In this document: piece after piece, positions 9,030 to 17,810 of the stretch | Layout: every line of letters begins with the position of its first letter | Numbering within the stretch: the first letter of the stretch is position 1 | Assembly (NCBI RefSeq): GCF_000816245.1 | Contig: NZ_CP007769.1 | Coordinates: 1,493,537-1,557,536 of the forward strand | Direction: 5' to 3' | DNA from: Campylobacter sp. RM16704 | Lineage (GTDB): Bacteria > Campylobacterota > Campylobacteria > Campylobacterales > Campylobacteraceae | Length of the DNA stretch: 64,000 nucleotides | Notes under the pieces: generated by a model | What the model saw: only the letters and a program-made list of their open reading frames with translations | Told to the model about the DNA's origin: nothing | Database searches by the model: none | Made by a program: the position numbers and the translations under genes

Positions 9030-9046
9030 ATTATTATATTAATAAT
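9030..9046. promoter_or_regulatory. Fur-like palindrome over the fbpA -10 region
   Basis: ATTATTA-TAT-TAATAAT is a perfect 7-3-7 palindrome. On the minus strand it contains the TATAAT box (9033-9038) predicted for fbpA, so a bound repressor would occlude RNA polymerase. Assigning it to Fur is inference. Confidence 0.5.
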
Positions 9047-9064
9047 TGTCTTTATACTTGCTTA

Positions 9065-9085
9065 AAATGATAAGTATAATCATTT
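9065..9085. promoter_or_regulatory. Second operator-like inverted repeat, possible Fur box
   Basis: AAATGAT (9065-9071) and ATCATTT (9079-9085) are perfect complements separated by seven bases, giving an AATGATAA-like Fur pattern. It lies 74-94 bases before fbpA and 83-103 bases before cgb, so it could serve either gene. Confidence 0.5.
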
Positions 9086-9093
9086 AAGATAAT

Positions 9094-9107
9094 TTAACAT
9101 TAATCAA
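9094..9107 (+). promoter_or_regulatory. NssR/FNR-type site upstream of cgb
   Basis: TTAAC-N4-ATCAA resembles the NssR target TTAAC-N4-GTTAA with a degenerate second half. Its centre lies between 9100 and 9101. With the TATAAT box at 9130-9135 and an expected start near 9142, the site falls at -41.5, the usual position for class II activation by CRP/FNR-family regulators. Confidence 0.5.
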
Positions 9108-9129
9108 GATATTTTTTCTCCTTTTTATA

Positions 9130-9135
9130 TATAAT
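9130..9135 (+). promoter_or_regulatory. -10 box of the cgb promoter
   Basis: A perfect TATAAT lies 33 bases before the cgb ATG, with no recognisable -35 box. That is expected for an activator-dependent promoter. Confidence 0.6.
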
Positions 9136-9167
9136 TTTTTGGAGTTTTCATTGTAAAAGGAGAAAAA

Positions 9168-9596
9168 ATGACTCAAGAACAAATTCAAATCATCAAAGAT
9201 TGCGTGCCTATTTTGCAAAAAAATGGTGAAGTTTTAACTAAAGAGTTTTATAAAATAATGTTTGAAGAATATCCTGAGGTAAAACCTATGTTTAATATGA
9301 AAAAACAAGCTTCAGGCGAACAACCAAAGGCTTTAGCTATGGCTATTTTAATGGCAGCTAAAAATGTAGAAAATTTAGAAAATATGAGATCTTTTGTAGA
9401 TAAAGTTGCTATCACTCATACAAAATTAAATGTCAAAGAAGAACACTACCCTATAGTTGGTGCTTGTCTTTTAAAAGCTATCAAAGTAGTGTTAAATGCA
9501 AATGAGGCTACACTAAAAGCTTGGGAAGAAGCTTATAAGGCTATCGCACAATTTTATATAGATATTGAAAAAGAAATTTATGCAAAAGCTAAGTGA
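9168..9596 (+). CDS. cgb: Single-domain haemoglobin Cgb (nitric oxide detoxification)
   Basis: This 142-residue protein is a full-length globin closely resembling C. jejuni Cgb as I recall it. Visible features are the B-helix Tyr28 (F-Y-K-I-M-F), Phe42 at CD1 (P-M-F-N-M), the proximal His84 (A-I-T-H) and the H-x-P-I-V-G motif of the flavohaemoglobin-like globins. In C. jejuni Cgb is a cytoplasmic NO dioxygenase induced by NssR under nitrosative stress. A good AAAGGAG ribosome-binding site precedes the ATG. It is transcribed divergently from fbpA and ends in a strong hairpin. Confidence 0.92.
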   Translation: MTQEQIQIIKDCVPILQKNGEVLTKEFYKIMFEEYPEVKPMFNMKKQASGEQPKALAMAILMAAKNVENLENMRSFVDKVAITHTKLNVKEEHYPIVGACLLKAIKVVLNANEATLKAWEEAYKAIAQFYIDIEKEIYAKAK

Positions 9597-9597
9597 C

Positions 9598-9624
9598 AAT
9601 AGGCTTTGATTTTCAAAGCCTATT
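9598..9624. terminator. Bidirectional terminator between cgb and the HbpS-like gene
   Basis: AATAGGCTTTGA (9598-9609) pairs perfectly with TCAAAGCCTATT (9613-9624) around a TTT loop. The right arm overlaps the end of the convergent gene. Confidence 0.85.
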
Positions 9625-10093
9625 TTAAAAACAAAAGTCCTGCTTTAGCTATTTTTACATCCTCATCTAAGTGTGCTCCACCCACACCTATACCACCAAC
9701 AACAACACCATCTATAAAAATCGGCACCCCACCAGGCATAATAGAAAAATTATCATCTAAATAACGAATATCCTCAGGTATTTTACCCTCTTTTACACCT
9801 TTAAAAATAATCGCTGTTTCTCTTTTTTGCGAAGTGGCTGTGTAAGCTTTTTTATAACTAGCATTAATCGTATGTACACCTGCTTTTTCATCTCTTAACA
9901 CAGCTAAAATTTGACCGGATTTATCCACTATGGTTATGCTTACATGAAAACCATTTTTTCTTGCTTCTTTTTTAGCCAAATCCAAAATCCCTTCAGCCAT
10001 TTGCGTAGTCAAAATAGGCTCTTTCACAAGCTCAAAAGATTTTGCCATCAAACTTACTCCTAAAAATAAACATAAAAATATAATTTTTTTCAT
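9620..10093 (-). CDS. GlcG/HbpS family (DUF336) haem-binding-like exported protein
   Basis: The 157-residue product starts with a signal peptide ([10 protein letters not shown], cleavage near L-M-A-K). The rest is a GlcG/HbpS domain: an A-E-G-I-L-D-L-A helix, [10 protein letters not shown], a central K-A-Y-T-A segment, and the terminal [20 protein letters not shown]. Family members bind haem or protect against oxidative stress, but the role here is unproven. It lies nine bases after the ABC exporter gene, so the two are probably co-transcribed. Confidence 0.8.
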   Translation of the reverse strand: MKKIIFLCLFLGVSLMAKSFELVKEPILTTQMAEGILDLAKKEARKNGFHVSITIVDKSGQILAVLRDEKAGVHTINASYKKAYTATSQKRETAIIFKGVKEGKIPEDIRYLDDNFSIMPGGVPIFIDGVVVGGIGVGGAHLDEDVKIAKAGLLFLK

Positions 10094-10102
10094 TTTTTTC
10101 CT

Positions 10103-11731
10103 TTAAAATTTTTCAACCACATTTTTAGCTAATTCTTTTATATCGCCTTTTAATTCACAAATTTCACCATTTTGTGCAAGTAAAATTCTATCAGCTATAT
10201 CAAAATACACATCATCATGGGTAATTGCAAATATAGTAATACCTTTTTGCTTTAAAAGTGGTAAAAGCTTAGTATAAAAAAATTTTCTAAACATAGGATC
10301 TTGATCAGCTGCCCACTCATCTAAGATTAAAATATCTCTTTTTTCAAGTAAAGCATTAAGCATAGCAAGACGCTTTTTTTGTCCTGCTGAAAGTTTTATG
10401 GTGCTAAAAGTATTTCCTACAAGTTCTACTTTTTCGCTTAATTCTAAAAGCTCAAGCCAATAAGCTAAGTCCTTTTTGCTAAATTTATCATCTTCTAAAA
10501 CATGCTCAAACAAATGAAAATCACTAAAAATAGCACTAATTAAGCTTCTATACTCATAAATATTTTCTGCTGTAATTTTTTCATCATCTAAAAAAATCTC
10601 CCCTTTAAAATCCGTAAAAAGCCCTGCTAAAATCATAGAAAAAGTAGATTTTCCACTACCATTTTTTCCTATTAAAAATACACATTCACCTTTTTCAAGC
10701 TCAAAATTTACAGGTTTTAGAGCAAATTTTTCATTATATGCAAAAGACACATCTTTAAAGCAGAGTTTTTGCCAAGCTTTTTTGTTTTGATTAAACTTAA
10801 ATTCATGAGTATAGTTTTCTAAGTTTAAATTTGAAATTTTATCTAAAGCTATTTTTGCCATTAAAAGCGTAGGAAAACTTCCTATCATAGTAGCCAATGG
10901 TGCTCTTAAAAAAAGCACACTTAAAGCAATGGTTGTAGCATTTTGCAAACTTGCAAGTTCGTATCTTAATGCAAGAAAAAATTCAACTCCTACTAAAGCT
11001 AGCATAGCACTATTGCTCCAATTGTTTGACAAAATATGCAAGATATTTCCCATAGTAGAACTTTTTTTCTTTTTTAGAGCATTTTTTTCAAATTCATTTT
11101 CATAGTAATGCTTTGCCCTTAAAGGATTAAGTATTAATTCCTTATGACCTTGTAAAATATTTTGATAGTTTTTTTGTAAAGCATCATCATTTTCCCTAGC
11201 ATTTTTAAAATAAAAATACACCTTACCCATTAAAAAATTATCCACTATAAAAACACAAATTATCCATACCACACATAAAAAGAAAATTTCTAACGAAAGA
11301 TAAGCTATATAAGCACTTACGCAAACAATCAAAACACTTGATTGTATAAATTCAGGAAGTCTTAAAAGCCCAAAAGAAATACTACGCACATCATTATTTA
11401 AAGAGGCTAAAATCTTTGCTTTTGTGGTATTTAAAATGCTTAAAACACTAGTATCTAAAATTTGTTTTACAACTCTTCTTTGCATTTTAAAAATAAAACT
11501 TTGCCCAAAAGCACTTAAAACAATCTCCACGCAAGAAGAACTAGCAAAAAACAAAAACAATAAAAGCACAAAATAAACAATAACACTAGAATTTTCAAGA
11601 CTAGACTTTAGTAAAAACTCGTTGATAAAAACTAAAGTTAAAACCCCTAATATACTTGTCAATATACTAAAAATCAAAAAAACTATAATTTTAAATTTAT
11701 TTTCTTTAAATAAAACCAACAAAAAAGCCAC
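10103..11731 (-). CDS. SyrD/PvdE/YojI-type ABC exporter (fused permease-ATPase)
   Basis: This half-transporter has six N-terminal hydrophobic segments and a C-terminal ATPase. Counted from the TTG at 11788, Walker A G-K-N-G-S-G-K-S-T is at 374-382, the signature L-S-A-G-Q at 466-470, Walker B I-L-I-L-D-E at 486-491 and the H-loop His at 524. The motif D-E-W-A-A-D-Q-D-P is characteristic of the cyclic-peptide/siderophore exporter branch (SyrD, PvdE, YojI). I placed the start at the GTG (11731) because a GAAAGG ribosome-binding site lies seven bases before it, while the upstream TTG (11788) has its AAGGA too close. Its substrate is unknown, and no peptide synthetase is in the window. Confidence 0.8.
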   Translation of the reverse strand: MAFLLVLFKENKFKIIVFLIFSILTSILGVLTLVFINEFLLKSSLENSSVIVYFVLLLFLFFASSSCVEIVLSAFGQSFIFKMQRRVVKQILDTSVLSILNTTKAKILASLNNDVRSISFGLLRLPEFIQSSVLIVCVSAYIAYLSLEIFFLCVVWIICVFIVDNFLMGKVYFYFKNARENDDALQKNYQNILQGHKELILNPLRAKHYYENEFEKNALKKKKSSTMGNILHILSNNWSNSAMLALVGVEFFLALRYELASLQNATTIALSVLFLRAPLATMIGSFPTLLMAKIALDKISNLNLENYTHEFKFNQNKKAWQKLCFKDVSFAYNEKFALKPVNFELEKGECVFLIGKNGSGKSTFSMILAGLFTDFKGEIFLDDEKITAENIYEYRSLISAIFSDFHLFEHVLEDDKFSKKDLAYWLELLELSEKVELVGNTFSTIKLSAGQKKRLAMLNALLEKRDILILDEWAADQDPMFRKFFYTKLLPLLKQKGITIFAITHDDVYFDIADRILLAQNGEICELKGDIKELAKNVVEKF

Positions 11732-11788
11732 AAAACACCTTTCAAATTTAAACGGCTTAGATTTATAAATATTATAACTAATTTTCAA

Positions 11789-11993
11789 ATCCTTATTTAT
11801 TAGTCATTATATTTACTCCATAAAAGCGATATTAATTCACTATCAATCATTCCTAAGCTTAAATTTATAAACATAATATTAACATTTCCTAATATAAACT
11901 ATTAATTAGTTATTATTATTAATACTATTAATAATTTATATAATTACAAACATAAACACACAACAATAAATATTTTTTGAAAGGACTTTTTCA
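11789..11993. other. AT-rich intergenic promoter region
   Basis: About 205 bases lie between two divergent genes. The stretch is dominated by TTAATTAG/TATTATTATTAAT runs and gives many weak -10-like boxes. A GAAAGGA ribosome-binding site closes it at the plus-strand gene. I see no reading frame or larger repeat. Confidence 0.6.
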
Positions 11994-14597
11994 ATGAATA
12001 CAAATTTATCTAAAAAATACTCTATGGGGGGGGGGAACGATAGTTTTCGTTTTAGCCTAACTTCTTTACATTATAAAAAATCCAATCTTTTAAAACTTTC
12101 TTTATTAACCATTCTTTCAATCAATTCTTTATATGCAGCTACCCAAGCAAATTATGATAAAACTTTAAATGCTTATGTAATTAAAAAACATAGTTTTAAT
12201 AATGAAAGTGTATATGATTATACTAATAATACTTATAAATTTTTAAATGGTATAAATTATTATGGTCAAATGGCTACTAATAAAAACCTTTCTAATATTA
12301 CTTTAATTTATGATAATCCTAAATCTGCAAAAAACAATAATATAAGTGATATGATATTAAAACAAGAAATCCTTACTCCAAGTATTAAAGAAGATATATT
12401 TGTAGTTAATGGCTTTCATGGAGCATATTCTATTAATGATATTATTAGTCAAGTAAGCTATATACCTTTTTTAGTTTCTGCTTATGTATTTAATGCTAAA
12501 GCTAATAATAATACTTTAATGTTAAAAACAGGAGAGCTTTCTTCAGTATATTATTTAAAACCTAGCAATAAAGATATAATGAATCCTAAAGCTAGTGGAT
12601 ATGATAATAAATATAATTTCTTAATCACTCCAGCTATAGCTAGAAAGGGTGAAGCTAATAATAATACTTTAATTTACTCCAAAGATACCTATGTTAATAT
12701 GGGTGTTGAAAACACCTATACTCTTCCTTTAAATGGTGCTCCTTATGTAGTAGGTGCTTTTGGTATTGATGCTAATGTAAATTATAATAGTGTTATACTC
12801 AATAAAGGAGCAAAACTAGACTTTCATGCTACCCCCTATAAGCAAAACATCTTAGGTGATAATGTATTTGATGAGAGAATGACTCATATAGTAGGTGCTA
12901 TGACTTATAATGGGAATGCTAAAAATAATAAAGTTGTATTAGATGGAGCTACTTTAATTATCCATGGACCAAGTGGATCTTATTCAACATCAGCTGCTAC
13001 TCATTTAGCAGGAGCCTTTGTAGATGTAAATAATAACCAAAACTATGAAGTAAGTAATAATAATGTATTCATTAATGATTTAAAACTAGATTTAAGAGTA
13101 GATACTAAAAATACTCCATTAGCTTATAATGCTGTATTAAATGGAGAAGTTTATGGTGGTAAGATAGTTCAAGGTAGCTCTAATAAAAATACTATAGAGA
13201 TTAAAGACTTACAAACCTTACTTGCTCTTAATACCAATGTAGAAGTAAAAGCACTCTTAGACTTTTATGCAGGTATTACTAAAAATGGTTATGCTAATGA
13301 TAATAGCATTAATGTTCATCTTAAAAAACCTTTTGAAATTAATGCTAATTTTACAGGTAAGAATGAATTTAATTTTTATGGTGGAGTAGCTACTAAAGGT
13401 GCTAATAGAAATAGTATTAATATAAAAGGAGATTTAACTCAAGAAAGTGTAGTAGAAAACTACCAAGATAAAATTCAAATCACAGCAGCTACTACAGCTA
13501 GTGGTAAAGCAAATAATAATAAAATTACTCTAAGCTCTTCTAATATCTCTATGCCTTTATATTTATATGGAGTAGCTAAAACTACTTTAGACAATAAAGA
13601 CTATTATGCAAATAGTGCTAATGCTAATAGTATAACTTTAGATAATGTAAAATCAGGTAGAAATCTAACTACTATTATAGAAGCTGATAATTTAGAAAAA
13701 AATACTATACATTATAATTTAGTCCAATCTTTATCTAATGCTTCAAGTATAGATAAAGGCTCTAAAATCATTTTAAGAGCTAATGAAAATGCAAATGAAA
13801 ATATTTTTAATATAAAAGATTATTCTAGTGCAGCTCATGATAATGTATATATTATTAGAGCTTATAACGAAAGTGCTAATAATAAAATCATTTTTACAAA
13901 TATTGCACTAGGAACAGCTTCTGATACAAGAGAAGGAGATATATTAATTAGTGCTGGTATTGCTAAAAATACTCATGATAATTATACTCATATAACTAAT
14001 TTAAATATAGATGAGTATAAAAACAATTCTACTATTTTTATAACTGCTTCTGGTATATATAATCAAGATGATAAAAGTTATAATAATAGCTTATACTTAA
14101 GTGGAACTACTAATATTTATAAAAATACTAATATAGATGTATTAGCAGGTAGCTTTTTAAGAGAAAAAACCAATGATAATACTTATATCTCAAAAGCACT
14201 TACTCATAAAAGTGGAACTAATAATCATCTTTATTTAAATACTAATATTAATGCTAAATTAGTAAATTACTTTGATCATTATAGCTTTATACTAAAAGAT
14301 AATACTAAAAATTATTTAAATACTAAAGAAGCTATTTATCTAAGTGAAAAAACTTCTATTAATGTTTATACCAATAATACTTTAAAAAATAAAAGTTTTA
14401 TTCTAATGCAAAGTGAAAAAGGCTTTGTAGATGAAAACAATAAACACTTAGATAAAAAAGATTTACAAAAACTATTAAATCAAATACATAAAAATCAAAA
14501 AGCCTTAGATAAAAACATTAAAGAAAAGGTTCAAAGAGCTACTTATACTTTAAGTATTAGTGATGATGCTAAAAGTATCATAGTAAATTTAAATTAA
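11994..14597 (+). CDS. Phase-variable, Asn-rich beta-helix-like exported protein (867 aa)
   Basis: The function is unknown. A long basic N-region and hydrophobic core (about residues 30-48, ending S-L-Y-A-A) look like the extended signal peptide of autotransporters. The rest is a repetitive passenger-like chain in which A-x-x-N-N-x-(I/V)-x-(I/L) recurs roughly every 30-60 residues (A-K-A-N-N-N-T-L, G-E-A-N-N-N-T-L, G-N-A-K-N-N-K-V and so on), consistent with a beta-solenoid. I see neither a C-terminal beta-barrel nor a TPS domain. A G10 tract at codons 11-14 sets the frame, and here it is in the ON state. The gene is 19 bases upstream of tpsA1 and probably leads that operon. It may be an autotransporter that has lost its barrel, or a partner of the TPS system. 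Confidence 0.75.
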   Translation: MNTNLSKKYSMGGGNDSFRFSLTSLHYKKSNLLKLSLLTILSINSLYAATQANYDKTLNAYVIKKHSFNNESVYDYTNNTYKFLNGINYYGQMATNKNLSNITLIYDNPKSAKNNNISDMILKQEILTPSIKEDIFVVNGFHGAYSINDIISQVSYIPFLVSAYVFNAKANNNTLMLKTGELSSVYYLKPSNKDIMNPKASGYDNKYNFLITPAIARKGEANNNTLIYSKDTYVNMGVENTYTLPLNGAPYVVGAFGIDANVNYNSVILNKGAKLDFHATPYKQNILGDNVFDERMTHIVGAMTYNGNAKNNKVVLDGATLIIHGPSGSYSTSAATHLAGAFVDVNNNQNYEVSNNNVFINDLKLDLRVDTKNTPLAYNAVLNGEVYGGKIVQGSSNKNTIEIKDLQTLLALNTNVEVKALLDFYAGITKNGYANDNSINVHLKKPFEINANFTGKNEFNFYGGVATKGANRNSINIKGDLTQESVVENYQDKIQITAATTASGKANNNKITLSSSNISMPLYLYGVAKTTLDNKDYYANSANANSITLDNVKSGRNLTTIIEADNLEKNTIHYNLVQSLSNASSIDKGSKIILRANENANENIFNIKDYSSAAHDNVYIIRAYNESANNKIIFTNIALGTASDTREGDILISAGIAKNTHDNYTHITNLNIDEYKNNSTIFITASGIYNQDDKSYNNSLYLSGTTNIYKNTNIDVLAGSFLREKTNDNTYISKALTHKSGTNNHLYLNTNINAKLVNYFDHYSFILKDNTKNYLNTKEAIYLSEKTSINVYTNNTLKNKSFILMQSEKGFVDENNKHLDKKDLQKLLNQIHKNQKALDKNIKEKVQRATYTLSISDDAKSIIVNLN
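12026..12035 (+). repeat. G10 homopolymer, phase-variation tract
   Basis: There are ten consecutive G residues, starting with the G of an internal ATG. Loss of one G leads to a TAA at 12058-12060, and gain of one G to a TAG at 12041-12043. Length change therefore switches the gene off. Poly-G tracts of this length are the usual contingency device in Campylobacter. Confidence 0.93.
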
Positions 14598-14616
14598 AAC
14601 TACAAAAGGAGCAAAT

Positions 14617-15155
14617 ATGAAAACAACAAAACTAACTCATCATATTATACTTTCAGGTATAACAGTATCTTTACTTTTTTCTCCACTAATGGCTTTACCT
14701 AGTGGAGGTAAATTTACTCATGGAACAACAGGAACTATAAACATTAATGGTAATACTATGAATATTAATGGTCATAAAGTTAGTTCTGTCATTCAATGGG
14801 GTGGTGGATTTAGTATTAATCAAGGTGAGAGTGTAAATTTTGGAGGAAGCAATAAAAACTATCTAAACATTGCTCATGGAACAAGTAAATCTACTATAGC
14901 TGGTTTATTAAATGCTAATGGTAATAATGTATTTTTAATCAATCCTAATGGAGTAATCATTACTAAAACAGGAACTATCAATGCTAATCGCTTTGTGGCT
15001 TCTACTTCATCTATGGATAATACAACTATGCAAAACTTTGCTAATATGAATAATTTCAATGATGGTTTAAGCTTTTCACCTGTATTTAAACCTAATAAAT
15101 TAGGTAATGTGGTTAATATGGGTAATATTAATGCTAATAAAGTATTGCTTATAGG
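14617..15155 (+). repeat. Direct repeat, copy 1 (TPS-domain coding region)
   Basis: This appears base-identical to 17811-18349. The encoded residues are the same, and an antisense frame read across most of the stretch is also the same, which supports identity at silent positions. The first difference is C at 15156 against T at 18350. Confidence 0.85.
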
Positions 15156-17808
15156 CAATAAAGTAGATATACAAGGTGGTAAGCTAGGTAATGCTAATTC
15201 TACTACACATTTAGTAGGAAATAATGTATATATAGATGCAGATAGTGCTAATTTAAATTCAACTATAAATGTAACAGCTACACAAAATGGTTACATACAA
15301 AGACAAATGAATAAATTTGCTAATGATAATTATAATTTTGGAAATAACACCAATATACAAAATACAAACTACACAGAAACTAACGGACAAACTCATAATG
15401 GAAGTAATAACTTCAAAAAAGTCCTAACTATAGGCAATATGGAAAATGAAAAAGCCAATGCTACAGAATGGTTTTACTTTGCTAAAGGGTGGAATGAAAA
15501 CAGAGGCGATACACAAAGTGTTGATGAGTTTAGATTAGTAGGGAATGTGGATTTTAGTGGTAACAAAGGACAAGGAGTAGAAGGTAGAGACTGGCAAAAC
15601 TATGCTAATTATTGTTTAAGTGCAGGTAATTGTACTAATATGATAGTAGGATTTAGCGACAAAACTATATTTACAAAAACCTTTGATGGACAAGGTTATA
15701 CTTTAAAAAATATTAATATAGATATAACTAAATTAAGTGATGAGCTTAGATATATTGGATTATTTGGTGCTGTGCGAGATACTATTAAAAATATTAATGT
15801 AGATTATATGGGCGGTGGGATAAAGACTGATATTAAGCATTTTTATATTGGTGGTTTTGCTGGCTATACTGACTACGGAACTTTAACAAATATTTCTTTA
15901 AAAAATATAGGTAGTATTAATGGTGGTCATTATACTGGTGGCTTTATTGGTGGTACTCATTATAAAGGAAATTTATCTAATATTTCTTTAGATAATATAG
16001 GAGATATTAGTAGTAAAAATGGTAGTGCCGGTGGTTTTGCTGGTAGTGCTGGTGGAACCTATAGTAATATTTCTTTAAATAATATAGGGAATATTAGTAG
16101 TTATAGTAAAGCTGGTGGTTTTGCTGGTCATGTTGAAAGAGGAATTTTTACTGATATTTCTTTAAATCATATAGGAAATATTACTAGCAAAAACAATGGA
16201 ACTGGTAGTTATGTTGGTGGTTTTGCTGGTTATGTTAATGCTTGGTATGATGATGGTTTAGAAGCCAATATTTTTACAAATATTTCTTTAAATAATATAG
16301 GAGATATGAGTAGTCGTGCTAGTAATTACACTCGTTCTGGTGGTTTTGCTGGCTGGATTAGAATAGGGACTTTTTCTAATATTTCTTTAAATAATATAGG
16401 CAATATTTATAGTGGTAGTGATAATAGTGCTACTGGAGGTTTTGCTGGTCAGATTGGTAGAGGAAATTTTACTAATATTTCTATAAATGACTTAGGAAAG
16501 ATTACTGGTGATCCAAGATGGCCTTTTGGTGGTTTTGTTGGTGATATTGATTATGGAACTTTCAAAAATATCTACATATATTTTAATCCAAATATGAGTA
16601 TAGGTGAATATTCAAAATTAGCAGGCTTATTCTTTGGATATGGAATTAGTGGAAATGGTCATGTTAGCTTTGACAATGTCCATATCTACCATAAATATGG
16701 AGAATTAGCTAATGCAAATAAAGATCAAAAACACTGGAATGATTTTAACCAAAACGGCTATAAGCAAGATAAAATAAACATTCATACTTATACAGATGAA
16801 ACTCAAGAGAGTTTTTATCAAGACTTTTTATCTAAAGCAAACACTATAGAAAAACCTAATATAACACCACCATCTAAACCAACAAATCCAACTGATTCAG
16901 AAGTTATCTTAGGTAGTGATGATTTATATTCTGATATTATTATGGAATGGATTATCAATGAAATAAGAAATGAAAAATATACTATAAGTATTGAAAAGCT
17001 AGTTGGCTTGATTAATGTTTTTAAGGGATTAAGCAAAAATTCTAGCGAGGATGAGATTAAAGCTATTGTAAAAACACATTTAGATATAAAAGATGATGAT
17101 AAAGCTTTAAGTATGGCTCAAGGTATTAGCTTTTTACTAAACTATAAAGAACACAATTTTGATAAAAGATTAAATAATGAAGCCTTAGTTACTTATAATG
17201 GTATTATTAGACCTAATGTTAGCAATACTTTAGAGATAATCTCATACTTAGATAAAAATAAAAATGAACTCCAAAAACAATATGATGATTATCTACAAAT
17301 TAAAGATAATTTTAACAAAGCTTATCAAGCTTATAAAAATGCAGAAGCTGAATTTAATAAATTATTAGATTTAGTCAATAAAGGCGAATTAAAATACAAT
17401 GATCCTAAATTCACTCAAGCTTTTGATAATTGGACTAAGGCTTATAATGATTACAATGCTTTGTCAAATGATATTACTAAGCTTAATGATAATGTTTTAA
17501 ATATTGCTAGTGCTATTACAGATAAAGATAATGGTTTAGGTTATACAAATTTTAGTTTTGCTAAATTTGATGATATTACTAAGATTGATTTGATTAAACC
17601 AGAACTTCCTGATATAGATAATTCTCAAGGTGGAGATTTGCCTGTATTCGAACAAACAGCCTCACTTAATCTAATAGGTGATAATGCTTTAGAAGATGAT
17701 GATGAAAAAGAAGAAGTAGAAGAAGCTTCTATGAAACAAAAATCAATAACTTGCATAGTAAGTGATAATTATAAAACTATGAATCCTTGTGTAGTAGGGG
17801 GAATGTAA
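14617..17808 (+). CDS. Two-partner secretion exoprotein TpsA (copy 1, HMW-like adhesin)
   Basis: The 1063-residue product has a signal peptide (1-26, cleavage near P-L-M-A-L) and an N-terminal filamentous-haemagglutinin TPS domain with N-G-N-N-V-F-L-I-N-P-N-G-V (NPNG at 109-112). A shared F-A-K-G-W-N-E-N and G-V-E-G-R-D-W-Q-N-Y segment follows, then seven GLUG-like repeats (N-I-S-L-N-N-I-G ... G-G-F-A-G). A charged helical region precedes a tail with Cys-x11-Cys (C-I-V-S-D-N-Y-K-T-M-N-P-C). The first 539 bases match copy 2. An AAAGGAG ribosome-binding site precedes the ATG. The dedicated transporter is encoded downstream. Adhesion is the likely role by analogy with HMW1/FHA. Confidence 0.88.
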   Translation: MKTTKLTHHIILSGITVSLLFSPLMALPSGGKFTHGTTGTININGNTMNINGHKVSSVIQWGGGFSINQGESVNFGGSNKNYLNIAHGTSKSTIAGLLNANGNNVFLINPNGVIITKTGTINANRFVASTSSMDNTTMQNFANMNNFNDGLSFSPVFKPNKLGNVVNMGNINANKVLLIGNKVDIQGGKLGNANSTTHLVGNNVYIDADSANLNSTINVTATQNGYIQRQMNKFANDNYNFGNNTNIQNTNYTETNGQTHNGSNNFKKVLTIGNMENEKANATEWFYFAKGWNENRGDTQSVDEFRLVGNVDFSGNKGQGVEGRDWQNYANYCLSAGNCTNMIVGFSDKTIFTKTFDGQGYTLKNINIDITKLSDELRYIGLFGAVRDTIKNINVDYMGGGIKTDIKHFYIGGFAGYTDYGTLTNISLKNIGSINGGHYTGGFIGGTHYKGNLSNISLDNIGDISSKNGSAGGFAGSAGGTYSNISLNNIGNISSYSKAGGFAGHVERGIFTDISLNHIGNITSKNNGTGSYVGGFAGYVNAWYDDGLEANIFTNISLNNIGDMSSRASNYTRSGGFAGWIRIGTFSNISLNNIGNIYSGSDNSATGGFAGQIGRGNFTNISINDLGKITGDPRWPFGGFVGDIDYGTFKNIYIYFNPNMSIGEYSKLAGLFFGYGISGNGHVSFDNVHIYHKYGELANANKDQKHWNDFNQNGYKQDKINIHTYTDETQESFYQDFLSKANTIEKPNITPPSKPTNPTDSEVILGSDDLYSDIIMEWIINEIRNEKYTISIEKLVGLINVFKGLSKNSSEDEIKAIVKTHLDIKDDDKALSMAQGISFLLNYKEHNFDKRLNNEALVTYNGIIRPNVSNTLEIISYLDKNKNELQKQYDDYLQIKDNFNKAYQAYKNAEAEFNKLLDLVNKGELKYNDPKFTQAFDNWTKAYNDYNALSNDITKLNDNVLNIASAITDKDNGLGYTNFSFAKFDDITKIDLIKPELPDIDNSQGGDLPVFEQTASLNLIGDNALEDDDEKEEVEEASMKQKSITCIVSDNYKTMNPCVVGGM
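15850..16542 (+). repeat. GLUG-like repeat array in tpsA1 (7 units)
   Basis: Seven imperfect units each encode a version of G-T-F-S-N-I-S-L-N-N-I-G-x-I followed by a variable loop and G-G-F-A-G. At DNA level the core aatatttctttaaataata recurs with few changes, while the linkers vary in length. Confidence 0.85.
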
Positions 17809-17810
17809 CT

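Noticed and set aside
14874..15158. Antisense frame inside tpsA1, repeated inside tpsA2 (18068-18400)
   Set aside because: It is a shadow of the repeated TPS-domain coding sequence with no ribosome-binding site. It is useful only as evidence that the two repeats agree at silent positions.
17796..17801. G5 tract at the tpsA1/tpsA2 junction as a second phase-variable site
   Set aside because: Five Gs are too short for frequent slippage, and the tract serves as the ribosome-binding site of tpsA2.
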